Origin: CAZOOA01 sp964581355 | GTDB taxonomy: Bacteria; Bacillota; Dethiobacteria; DTU022; UBA8154 | Direction: 5' to 3' | DNA: 62,673 nt | NCBI GenBank assembly: GCA_964581355.1 | Contig: CAZOOA010000010.1 | Coordinates: 1 to 62,673 of the forward strand | In this document: one piece after another, positions 15,788-22,754 of the stretch | How the letters are laid out: every line of letters begins with the position of its first letter | Position numbering within the stretch: position 1 is the first letter of the stretch | Notes under the pieces: generated by a model | What the model was told of the DNA's origin: nothing | What the model saw: only the letters and a program-made list of their open reading frames with translations | Database searches by the model: none | Program-made: the position numbers and the translations under genes

Positions 15788-16303
15788 ATGAAACCAAACG
15801 GTGCTTGGAACCCTTATCTGGCCGGGGGGCTGGCCGGTCTTTTGGGGGTGTTGTCGGTACTGCTGGTGGGCCAGTTTTTCGGTGCCTCCACTTCTTTTGT
15901 GCGGACGGCGGGAATGATAGAGCAGGTGTTCGGACCGGAGCGGGTGGCTGAGATGGATTACTTCATCCGGGTGGTTCCCCAGATTGACTGGCAATGGATG
16001 TTCGTTTTCGGAATCCTGCTGGGTTCCCTGGTGTCGTCCCTGACCTCGGGCACTTTTCGCTGGCAGACCGTGCCGGATATGTGGGCCCGAAGCTTTGGTC
16101 ATACCCCGGTAAAACGCGGGGTGCTGGCCTTCTGTGGCGGCGTTTTGGTCATGTTCGGTGCCAGACTGGCGGACGGCTGACCCAGCGGTCACGGGTTGAG
16201 CGGTTCGCTTCAACTGGCTGTCAGTGGATTGGTTGCTCTACTCTGTTTTCTCGTGGCCGGAATTGTCATGGCCCGCATCGTTTATGGAGGTGACAAGTCA
16301 TGA
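15788..16303 (+). CDS. YeeE/YedE-family sulfur transporter, N-terminal half, with in-frame TGA (candidate selenoprotein)
   Basis: Membrane protein of the YeeE/YedE (thiosulfate or sulfur-compound uptake) family, made as two half-size proteins here. Up to 16177 it encodes 130 residues with several membrane helices, ending FGARLADG. A TGA follows at 16178-16180, exactly where the family has its invariant Cys (pattern G-[Cys]-x-S-G-H-G-x-S-G). After the TGA the frame stays open and reads PSGHGLSGSLQLAVSG and a last membrane helix, then stops at TGA 16301-16303, which overlaps the ATG of the next gene as ATGA. The full product would be 171 residues with selenocysteine at 131. The intact family match and operon coupling argue against random decay. 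Alternative: a nonsense mutation of a Cys codon (TGT/TGC to TGA) or a sequencing error. The start ATG 15788 follows CAAGGGGG. Confidence 0.8.
16181..16220 (+). promoter_or_regulatory. Candidate bacterial SECIS element
   Basis: Immediately after the in-frame TGA, GTTGA-GCG (16195-16202) pairs with CGC-T-TCAAC (16206-16214) leaving loop GTT and one bulged T, and an outer CAGC/GCTG pair (16183-16186 with 16217-16220) closes the base. The loop starts with G and lies about 22 bases after the TGA, within the range for bacterial SECIS hairpins. The bulged T is on the 3' arm, unlike Escherichia coli fdhF. Confidence 0.55.
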
Positions 16304-16827
16304 CTACATTACTTTATGGTCTGGTCACCGGCTTTCTGTTCGGCTTTCTGCTTCAGAAGGCCCGGGTAGTCCGTTACGACAAACAACTGGGAGCCCTGCG
16401 GCTGCAGGATATGACCATCATCAAATTCATGGGCTCCAGTATTCTGGTCGGCATGGTCGGAGTTTATCTACTGCATGACCTGGGTATGGCTGAGTTGTCC
16501 ATCAAGGAGATGATAACGGGACCGGTCGTTATCGGCGGCCTGGTATTTGGCCTGGGATGGGGACTGCTGGGTTATTGTCCCGGCACCTCCGCCGGGGCCC
16601 TGGGTGAAGGCAGGGTGGATGCCTTCTGGGGGATTCTGGGGATGATTGCCGGGGCGTCCTTGTTTGCCGAGGTCTATCCCTGGCTCATGCAGACCGTGTA
16701 CACTTGGGGAGATTTCGGAGAAGTGACCATACCGCAACTCCTGGGGCTCAACCACTGGCTGATTATTCCTATTTTCATCGTCCTGGTCGTTCTTCTTTTC
16801 CGCTGGTTTGAGAATAAGGGACTATAG
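16300..16827 (+). CDS. YeeE/YedE-family sulfur transporter, C-terminal half
   Basis: 175 residues with four to five membrane helices and the family's second cysteine motif, GYCPGTSAGALGEG (Cys93), flanked by GLGWGLLG. Together with the preceding gene it rebuilds a full YeeE-type channel, in which conserved cysteines relay thiosulfate or a related sulfur anion across the membrane. The ATG overlaps the stop of the first gene (ATGA), so translation is coupled. This half uses a normal Cys codon, whereas the first half has TGA. Selenium rather than sulfur cargo is conceivable, since YedE proteins have been linked to selenium uptake, but that is inference. Confidence 0.9.
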   Translation: MTTLLYGLVTGFLFGFLLQKARVVRYDKQLGALRLQDMTIIKFMGSSILVGMVGVYLLHDLGMAELSIKEMITGPVVIGGLVFGLGWGLLGYCPGTSAGALGEGRVDAFWGILGMIAGASLFAEVYPWLMQTVYTWGDFGEVTIPQLLGLNHWLIIPIFIVLVVLLFRWFENKGL

Positions 16828-16860
16828 TACTGTTCCGGGTGAAAATAGGATTGAACGCCA

Positions 16861-17133
16861 ATGACTGTTCCCAGAGTGGATAGCTATCGTTTCGGGCAAC
16901 TGGTGGTGGATGGTGTCACTTTTAAGCAGGATGTGATTCTTCTGTTCGATGCTATTCGTCCGGAGTGGCGGCGGCGGGAAGGCCACCGCCTCCACCCGGA
17001 TGATCTGGCCGATGTTTTCGCCGTCGGGCCGGAAGTGCTGGTGGTAGGTCAGGGCGCTTCCGGCCTGGTGGTTCACCTGGATCGGCAAACTTCCCCCAAT
17101 TTGCCGGACACTAAGATAAGAGCTTTAATTTAA
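16861..17133 (+). CDS. Mth938-like domain protein, C-terminus apparently decayed
   Basis: The protein opens like the Mth938/NDUFAF3-like family: YRFGQLVVDG, an acidic loop, EGHRLHPDDL, and PEVLVVGQGASG, the best-conserved motif. After about residue 70 the match fades and the frame stops after ALI. In the next frame the bases from about 17110 encode FNLKEEGSAKAVRGLYS, which resembles the missing C-terminal part of the family, so a frameshift plus small deletion is likely. The family has no settled reaction; in bacteria it often sits beside sulfur or selenium genes. It follows the YeeE pair by 33 bases and may belong to that operon. Confidence 0.6.
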   Translation: MTVPRVDSYRFGQLVVDGVTFKQDVILLFDAIRPEWRRREGHRLHPDDLADVFAVGPEVLVVGQGASGLVVHLDRQTSPNLPDTKIRALI

Positions 17134-17261
17134 AAGAAGAAGGTTCAGCGAAAGCGGTGAGGGGACTATACTCCCGAAAATTGTTAGATGGTCCATGGAT
17201 AAAAAATAACTCAGGAAAAGACGATCGATATTTTTTAACCCTAGAATAGGTAGGGCCGGCC

Positions 17262-17888
17262 ATGACGCTTGTAATATGGGCAGGCATTGCTTTGTGCCTT
17301 TCTCAATCGGCCATGCTGTCCGGGTTGAATTTAGCTTTTTTCAGTGTAAGCAAGCTGAGTTTGGAACTCGAGGCAGAAAAAAATGACAGGGATGCGCTCC
17401 GCGTCCGTGCCTTACGGAGAGACGCTAATTTTTTGCTGGTCACTATTCTTTGGGCAAATGTTTCTGTAAACGTGCTGCTGGCCCTGCTTTCCGGCTCTGT
17501 TTTGACAGGTGTCATGGTGTTTTTCTTTTCAACCGTGCTCATTACCATTATCGGAGAGATCATACCCCAGACGTACTTCTCGCGCCATGCTTTAAGGGTG
17601 GGCTCTATGCTCTCGCCCCTGCTGCGCTTTTATCAAGTCATCTTCTTCCCCGTCGCTAGACCGACGGCTTTTTTGCTTGACAGGTGGCTCGGCAAAGAGG
17701 CCATCCCTTACTTCCAGGAAACAGAACTTCGCGAGCTGATTAAGCTGCACATGGAGTCGGTAGAGACCGATATAGATAAGCGGGGTAACAATCGTGATTC
17801 GTTTTTCGACCGGAGCAAAGAGTTTCTGGCCTCGCCGCCGGAAGGGTATTATTACTTTGCCGGCATTTTTGACGATGATATGGCTTGA
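17262..17888 (+). CDS. CNNM/DUF21 membrane domain protein, truncated
   Basis: 208 residues. The N-terminal about 165 residues are a DUF21 (CNNM transmembrane) domain: AMLSGLNLAFFS near the start, GEIIPQTYFSRHALRVGS and the hallmark ETELRELIKLHMESVETDIDK. Family members then normally continue with CBS domains or a further acidic region; here the tail becomes unrelated (RGNNRDSFFDRSKEF onward) and stops. The domain is linked to magnesium or other cation export. The gene is probably truncated; expression is possible but unproved. Confidence 0.65.
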   Translation: MTLVIWAGIALCLSQSAMLSGLNLAFFSVSKLSLELEAEKNDRDALRVRALRRDANFLLVTILWANVSVNVLLALLSGSVLTGVMVFFFSTVLITIIGEIIPQTYFSRHALRVGSMLSPLLRFYQVIFFPVARPTAFLLDRWLGKEAIPYFQETELRELIKLHMESVETDIDKRGNNRDSFFDRSKEFLASPPEGYYYFAGIFDDDMA

Positions 17889-18113
17889 GATGCTGAAGTT
17901 TCCATAGCTGAGTATAGTGACGCCACCTTGACCTCGATGACCTGGACCTTGATGATGCCCACCCAAATTACCTCCGTGATGGTGTCCTCTTGGGCCTACA
18001 TATCGCAATTCTTCATTTACTTCGGTATATCTCTCAAGTTTTGCTTCTAAATATTCTTTTTCTATATCTAATAACTCTTCCGTAGGAAGATGGTCTTTTA
18101 ATTTGCCAAACAC
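17592..18113 (-). CDS. Hypothetical protein with coiled-coil start and Gly/His-rich stretch (doubtful)
   Basis: The part outside the CNNM gene (18113 down to 17889) reads as an acidic helical N terminus (EELLDIEKEYLEAKLERYTE) followed by a Gly/His/Pro-rich run around GPRGHHHGGNLGGHHQ. The rest of the frame lies antisense to the DUF21 gene and is probably meaningless read-through. It may be the front of a small gene cut off by rearrangement; I recognise no family. Confidence 0.25.
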   Translation of the reverse strand: MFGKLKDHLPTEELLDIEKEYLEAKLERYTEVNEELRYVGPRGHHHGGNLGGHHQGPGHRGQGGVTILSYGNFSISSHIIVKNAGKVIIPFRRRGQKLFAPVEKRITIVTPLIYIGLYRLHVQLNQLAKFCFLEVRDGLFAEPPVKQKSRRSSDGEEDDLIKAQQGREHRAHP

Positions 18114-18349
18114 ACCAGGACCTTGTACTCAACAGGAATACTTTTCACTGCGATACCGCTTTCCTTATGTGTTAATAGAAACAACTTATCACCGAACCCT
18201 TAAGGCTATTTTGCTACATGAAATTGCTTTTGTCCAGAGGTTTCGCTGTAGTGTTAGTTAATATAAAATAATGAGAATATTGCTAATAGAAATCTTAGCA
18301 CTTGATTTAGTATTATTTCGTTGTAAGCCTAGGAACAGAATCTGATATA

Positions 18350-18566
18350 AAAAAAGGACATACATCGTAGAAAATCATGATCCTGAAGACTGGGAAGCAG
18401 CCCTGACTTTGGCGAGGACATGGGGCGATAGAATACCACTGGGTATCTTTTACAATGTGCCCCGCCCGACTTATGATTCTAAAATTCCTGCCCGCAGGGA
18501 GAACCTCTTTCACAGCGCCCTTTTAATCTTGAGGCGATGGCTCATATACAAGATGAATTTATGTAA
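18350..18566 (+). pseudogene. 2-oxoacid:ferredoxin oxidoreductase beta-subunit C-terminal fragment, copy 1
   Basis: One frame reads TYIVENHDPEDWEAALTLAR, then WGDRIPLGIFYNVPRPTYDS, typical of the C-terminal end of KorB/PorB-type subunits. A one-base deletion near 18494 shifts the remainder, which in the next frame continues EPLSQRPFN-type sequence and ends at TAA 18564. Upstream (18114-18349) I find no start, thiamine-diphosphate domain or promoter. The last 120 bases are repeated at 21347. Confidence 0.7.
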
Positions 18567-18585
18567 GGTAAGATCCAGGACGAAC

Positions 18586-18635
18586 CAGGTGCAGGTGCAG
18601 GGGCAGGGGCAGGTGCAGGTGCAGGGGCAGGGGGG
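18586..18635. repeat. CAGGTG/CAGGGG hexamer tandem repeat
   Basis: About eight tandem six-base units alternating CAGGTG and CAGGGG, directly after the KorB fragment. Both strands are open through it but no protein is convincing. Confidence 0.85.
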
Positions 18636-18822
18636 AAGCTGATGATCTACTCTGGTCAATGGAACCAGGGAGGTGTTGAATGCAACGCGAGAAATACTTG
18701 ATGATTTGGGAAAGGTAAGTCGAAGCAATCCGTCTTTTCTTTAAATCCGAAGCTTTTAGCGAAATAAGGAAGTCGCTCAGCTTACCTTGAACAGAGAATC
18801 AGGCAAGCAAAGGCGTGATTTT

Positions 18823-20019
18823 ATGGAAAATCGAAAGCTGTTCTTGATGATTATAGCAGCTGTTATATTGGTAACAGGATTTCTTTTCTATCAGCAATCC
18901 GGGTGGTTATCAAACGGTGAAGATGAGGTGTTGGAAGAAGATCAGCTGATAGAAGAAGATGAACGATGGGAAGAAGAACAGGACCTGCCGGAAGAAGCAG
19001 AGGTTACAGATGATAATGAGCAAGAATTTGACTTTCCTGACGGACCCGACCAGGAAGTGGTTAAAGATAACCTGAGCATTCCCTGGGAACTGATTTTTCT
19101 GCCTGATGGAAGTATGCTGATAACGGAACGAGCTGGAAACCTGATATACATCCCTGAAAGTGGTTTGCTGGAAACGATTCAAATTGAACGGGCAGAACAT
19201 ACCGGTGAAGGCGGGCTGCTGGGTATGACTCTTCATCCCGAGTTTGCAGAGAACAATTATCTATATCTATATCTTACAGCAGAAGCTGAAGATGGGCTGA
19301 TTAATCGTGTTGAGCGCCATTACTTCATTGACGGGAAACTGATTAAAGATACCGTCATTATTGACAATATCCCTGGCGCAGTGCATCACGATGGTGGGCG
19401 TATTGCCTTCGGGCCCGATAATTTGCTTTACATTGCTACCGGCGATGCAAGTATTCCAGAGCTCTCGCAGGATCGTGATTCTTTAGCTGGAAAAATATTG
19501 CGCCTTGAAGATGACGGATCCATCCCGGAAGATAACCCCTTTGGAACGGAAATCCTTTCTTACGGACACCGTAATCCCCAGGGACTGGCCTGGGACAGTG
19601 ACGGAAATCTTTGGGCCACCGAACACGGACCTACTGCCCAGGATGAACTTAATCACATTGAATCAGGCAAAAACTATGGGTGGCCGGAAATAGAGGGTGA
19701 TCAAAGTGCCCCGGGGATGGAAGATCCATCAGTGCATTCGGGGATGGATGAAACCTGGGCGCCGTCCGGAGCTGTTTATTACGATGGCAGCATATTTTTT
19801 GCCGGTTTACGTGGAGCCAGCCTTTATGAAGCAGTCCTTTCCGGTACAGAAGTGGTAGAAGTTAAACGTCATCTGGAGGGAGAGTTTGGACGGCTCAGGA
19901 CTATAGTCGTAGGCCCAGACGGTTATTTATACATGCTTACCAATAATCGCGATGGCCGCGGTAATCCGGCTCCTGATGATGACAAAATAATCCGTATTAA
20001 CCCGGAGCAGTTTCGTTAA
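18823..20019 (+). CDS. PQQ-dependent sugar dehydrogenase-like (YliI/Gdh-B fold) membrane-anchored protein
   Basis: About 398 residues. An N-terminal membrane anchor (residues 5-24) is followed by an acidic Glu/Asp-rich linker to about residue 80 and then a beta-propeller of the soluble aldose sugar dehydrogenase family: NLSIPWELIFLPDGSMLITER, GEGGLLGMTLHPEF, HHDGGRIAFGPDNLLYIATGD, GHRNPQGLAWD and TEHGPTAQDELN. These conserved His/Asp/Gln positions match PQQ- and calcium-binding residues of the family; no PQQ biosynthesis gene is in view. ATG 18823 follows AAAGGCGTGA; a TTG at 18787 is less likely. The gene and its neighbour are bracketed by the two KorB-tail repeats. Confidence 0.8.
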   Translation: MENRKLFLMIIAAVILVTGFLFYQQSGWLSNGEDEVLEEDQLIEEDERWEEEQDLPEEAEVTDDNEQEFDFPDGPDQEVVKDNLSIPWELIFLPDGSMLITERAGNLIYIPESGLLETIQIERAEHTGEGGLLGMTLHPEFAENNYLYLYLTAEAEDGLINRVERHYFIDGKLIKDTVIIDNIPGAVHHDGGRIAFGPDNLLYIATGDASIPELSQDRDSLAGKILRLEDDGSIPEDNPFGTEILSYGHRNPQGLAWDSDGNLWATEHGPTAQDELNHIESGKNYGWPEIEGDQSAPGMEDPSVHSGMDETWAPSGAVYYDGSIFFAGLRGASLYEAVLSGTEVVEVKRHLEGEFGRLRTIVVGPDGYLYMLTNNRDGRGNPAPDDDKIIRINPEQFR

Positions 20020-20188
20020 AAGTGGTTAATTCTTAAATTGTTGGAAAAATGGAAGGCCGAAATTAAGGGCCAGGTGTTTCATGTGCAATTGATAAGGATA
20101 TTTTAGAGGTATCGTAAGCGGATTGGAAGACGGTGGGTTGGTTGTTTGAAAAGGCTTTTGTTTTTTGGGAAGACTGGAGGAATAAACG

Positions 20189-21277
20189 ATGAAAAAGAGG
20201 AATAACAAAAATTGGATCATTGCAGGAAGTGGCGCCTTCGTACTGGTTGTCATACTTCTGATCGCACTATTTCAGTGGCCAGCGAATCATTTTACCTTGG
20301 ACGTAAACCCCAGCCTGGAAATTACCACTAACCGAATGGAACAGGTGATTGATGTAGAAGCCCTAAATGAAGACAGCGGGGAGTTCTTAGAGGATTATGA
20401 AAGACCCGGAAGAAATTTGGAAGTGGTCATTAACGACCTGTTAGATCGAATGATTTTAACCGGTCACATCAGCGGAAGGCGGGACAATATTGTAATGATT
20501 ACTGTGGACAGCGATGAGTTGGACTCTGACTACTTTGAGAGGATCAACGAAGCCATTGCAGACTTTCTACAAAACAAGCAGTTGGAGTATCAAATTCTAA
20601 ATCAAGGGGTAACCGAGACCGATGATGAAGAAAATGAACAGTATGAAGAAGTATCCAGAGGAAGATTAATTCAAAAGCTTGTGGAGCAGGATGAAGAACT
20701 GACCGTAGAGGAACTTCGGGAAATCAGCCTGAAGGATCTGTTAAACATTGCAGAAGAACTGAATATTTCCCCCAATCAGTTATTTGCAAGAACAATTGAT
20801 AGTCATGTAAACGGTGACAACGGAGAACAGCCGGAAGAAGATGAAAGTCATATGCCGGCGGATGAAAAAGACACCGTAATCGGTTGGAAACAAGCGACGG
20901 ATATCGCCTTAGAAGAAGTCGGTGGCGGTATGGTTGTAGAGTTTGAATACGATATGGACGACCGTGAATATGAAATCGAGGTTATGTACAACGGATACGA
21001 GTACGAGCTCGAAATCCATGCCTATACCGGTGAAATCTTAGAATTTGATCGGGATCGGGAAGACGATGCCCATAAGTATGAAGCAGAAGCAGCAAACCTG
21101 ATCGGCTGGGACCGTGCCATCGAACTCGCCAAAGAGAAAATTGGCGGTGGCGTCGTGATAGAGTTTGAATACGAACTGGATGACGGTGAATACGAAATTG
21201 AAATTATGTACAACGGAAAAGAGTATGATGTGGAGATTGATGCCTATAGCGGAGAAATCCTGGATTTCGACGACTAA
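20189..21277 (+). CDS. RsgI-like anti-sigma ectodomain protein with two PepSY domains
   Basis: 362 residues: a short cytoplasmic start, one membrane helix (about 9-28), then FTLDVNPSLEITTNRMEQVI and DVEALNEDSG, the extracellular part of RsgI-type anti-sigma-I factors (autoproteolytic Asn-Pro region). After an acidic linker come two tandem PepSY-like repeats (about 228-280 and 305-360) with GWKQATDIALEEVGGG/GWDRAIELAKEKIGGG and repeated YEIEVMYNG/YEIEIMYNG blocks. The cytoplasmic RsgI_N domain that would hold a sigma factor is missing and no sigI gene is adjacent, so its role is unclear; a wall or envelope sensor is possible. The two PepSY repeats are similar enough to suggest recent internal duplication. 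Confidence 0.7.
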   Translation: MKKRNNKNWIIAGSGAFVLVVILLIALFQWPANHFTLDVNPSLEITTNRMEQVIDVEALNEDSGEFLEDYERPGRNLEVVINDLLDRMILTGHISGRRDNIVMITVDSDELDSDYFERINEAIADFLQNKQLEYQILNQGVTETDDEENEQYEEVSRGRLIQKLVEQDEELTVEELREISLKDLLNIAEELNISPNQLFARTIDSHVNGDNGEQPEEDESHMPADEKDTVIGWKQATDIALEEVGGGMVVEFEYDMDDREYEIEVMYNGYEYELEIHAYTGEILEFDRDREDDAHKYEAEAANLIGWDRAIELAKEKIGGGVVIEFEYELDDGEYEIEIMYNGKEYDVEIDAYSGEILDFDD

Positions 21278-21346
21278 GGTTCGAAAACACGATAGTTATC
21301 AATAACAAGTAGAAACAATGAAAGCAGCTCTCAGCTTTCCTGGTTA

Positions 21347-21468
21347 TCTTTTACAATGTGCCCCGCTCTACTTATGATTCCAAAATTCCTGTCCTGCAAG
21401 GAGAACCTCTTTCACAGCGTCCTTTTAATCCTGAGGCGATGGCTCATATACAAGAAGAATTTATGTAA
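21347..21468 (+). pseudogene. 2-oxoacid:ferredoxin oxidoreductase beta-subunit C-terminal fragment, copy 2
   Basis: Reads in one frame VPRSTYDSKIPVLQGEPLSQ then RPFNPEAMAHIQEEFM and a stop at 21466-21468, the intact last 36 residues of a KorB-like subunit. It is a direct repeat of the end of copy 1 at about 90 percent identity by eye and lacks copy 1's one-base deletion. Confidence 0.7.
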
Positions 21469-21905
21469 GATAATAAAATAAGCGAAATTATTTTTGTGGC
21501 ATGATGGTGTAATTCCACTTTCCAGGAAATCATGCCGGGTAATATGGTTGTTGTGTAAGCGATCAGGTTTACAATTACTTCATGGCTGATAAGGGGCCTG
21601 CCCCTCCAGTTTAAGCTAATGTATGAAAAAAGGCGGTGTTCGATCTTGTTCCATTTGGAAGTCCTGAGTGGAAAATGACATACAGTTATTCTTAAGCCTG
21701 TTTCATCAGCAAGCTTTTGCAGTTCTACTTTCCACAGCCTTACTTTTGAACCGTTGCTACCGCCACCATCAGCTGTAATGAGTAATTCCTTGGCGTCCGG
21801 GTAGGCCTGCTGGCCCATGGTATAATACCAGCGCCTGATGCTTTCCACCACAATTAGCAATAGATGTTGTTACTTGTCCATGGATTGACGTGGTATTTGG
21901 CCACG
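21444..21905 (-). pseudogene. ISAzo13-family transposase C-terminal remnant
   Basis: The minus strand encodes VVESIRRWYYTMGQQAYPDA, ELLITADGGGSNGSK, then ITVCHFPLRTSKWNKIEHRL and FSYISLNWRGRPLISHEVIV, the catalytic C-terminal half of ISAzo13-type DDE transposases. The N-terminal half is missing or scrambled: just upstream (towards 21905) only a corrupted trace remains. No inverted ends could be fixed. The stretch 21906-22190 beyond it shows no recognisable gene. Confidence 0.75.
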
Positions 21906-22194
21906 CAATGCCTAAGCAGCAATACACAAATGTTCATAGGGTGAGCCTTTCCCGAACCGCGGAACAAGGGCCTCGCCGGGTTCATGAAGGGGCCTTTTTA
22001 CTGCAAAGCCTTCATCAAAGCGGGCGTTGATAGCCTTCATCCATTTCAAAACTAGAAGTATGACAGAAAAGTGATGTTTCAAGACCTGACCCCTCTTTTG
22101 ACCCAAGACATGCCCCTCCCCTTGTTCTTAATCCTTGCTGGAATGAGAAAATATTACCCGCTTGATATTGACACAGTGGGTTTAAAATTTCTAT

Positions 22195-22223
22195 TTGAAA
22201 AAAACGGTTTGGATGAGTATAAT
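22195..22223 (+). promoter_or_regulatory. Promoter of the c-di-AMP riboswitch/ktr transcript
   Basis: TTGAAA (22195-22200), 17 bases, TATAAT (22218-22223), placed to start transcription just ahead of the riboswitch. Confidence 0.75.
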
Positions 22224-22249
22224 GGATCAACAACATTTTCATTAATTGT

Positions 22250-22402
22250 CAGTTCACTTTTAGCCGAGTATCCGGGAGACCGGGTAGCGGGGGAACCAAC
22301 TTTATGGGGTGAAGCTTGAGGCTTTTTCCATAACAAATCAAGCAGGACTGCTCTTCGGTCCCAACCCGTCAGCTAACCTCGCAGGCAAACGAAGAGAGGT
22401 GA
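22250..22402 (+). promoter_or_regulatory. c-di-AMP riboswitch (ydaO/yuaA class)
   Basis: The conserved landmarks are all present in order: AGCGGGGGAACCAAC (22286-22300), TATGGGGTGAA (22303-22313), a variable hairpin region, ACCCGTCAGCTAACCTC (22364-22380), GCAGGC and a purine-rich AACGAAGAGAGG end. The class binds two c-di-AMP molecules and turns off expression, typically of potassium uptake or cell-wall genes. It is followed by an intrinsic terminator and then by ktrB, the expected type of target. Ends are approximate. Confidence 0.9.
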
Positions 22403-22430
22403 AGGGTCTTGCCCTTGTTAATAAAAATAG

Positions 22431-22456
22431 ACCACGGTTAACCTCGTGGTTTTGTT
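22431..22456 (+). terminator. Riboswitch-controlled terminator
   Basis: ACCACG (22431-22436) pairs with CGTGGT (22445-22450), followed by TTTGTT; located as the expression platform of the c-di-AMP riboswitch. Confidence 0.7.
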
Positions 22457-22497
22457 ATTGCAAGAAAATATGAGGTAAACTATAAATTGGATGCAAC

Positions 22498-22541
22498 CGT
22501 TTTGCGGCGTGTTGCGCAACCACATAAGGGTTGAGCAGTTA
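22498..22541. repeat. MITE-like repeat, copy D (right end only)
   Basis: TTTGCGGCGTGTTGCGCAAC followed by CACATAAGGGTTGAGCAGTTA matches the right end of copies F and H; the left half is absent. It lies between the riboswitch terminator and ktrB. Confidence 0.7.
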
Positions 22542-22577
22542 CAGTTAGGTTAGCAAAAGGGCACCTCGATATCAAAA

Positions 22578-22733
22578 ATGTCCCTGAAGCTTCCAATCCG
22601 CCAAGGTGACATTGTGTGGGTACATTATTCCACAATAGGTGTGTCTTTCATCCTGGTATTGTCTCCACGACTAAACGACTATGTTAAGTGCATTTTTTTT
22701 AGCAGTTTGAAGATAAGGCGCTCAAAAAGCTAA
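22578..22733 (+). pseudogene. MazF/PemK-like toxin remnant (51 codons)
   Basis: A small frame from ATG 22578 to TAA 22731 reads LPIRQGDIVWVHYST and then FILVLSPRLNDYVK. RQGDIVWV is the usual start of MazF/PemK toxins and LVLSPRLYNDY resembles the following KRRPALVLSP strand, with the loop between them deleted. No antitoxin gene is present. The call depends on two short matches. Confidence 0.4.
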
Positions 22734-22754
22734 AGCAAACGCAGGTGTGAGCAA

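Noticed and set aside
16181..16299. Reading the yeeE TGA as a simple stop with a shorter protein
   Set aside because: A shorter protein would lack the conserved Ser-Gly-His motif and last helix, and the sequence after the TGA is still family-like and translationally coupled to the next gene; kept as an alternative only.
22071..22319. 82-codon plus-strand frame over the ktr leader
   Set aside because: Its second half is the riboswitch aptamer itself; the coding appearance is accidental.
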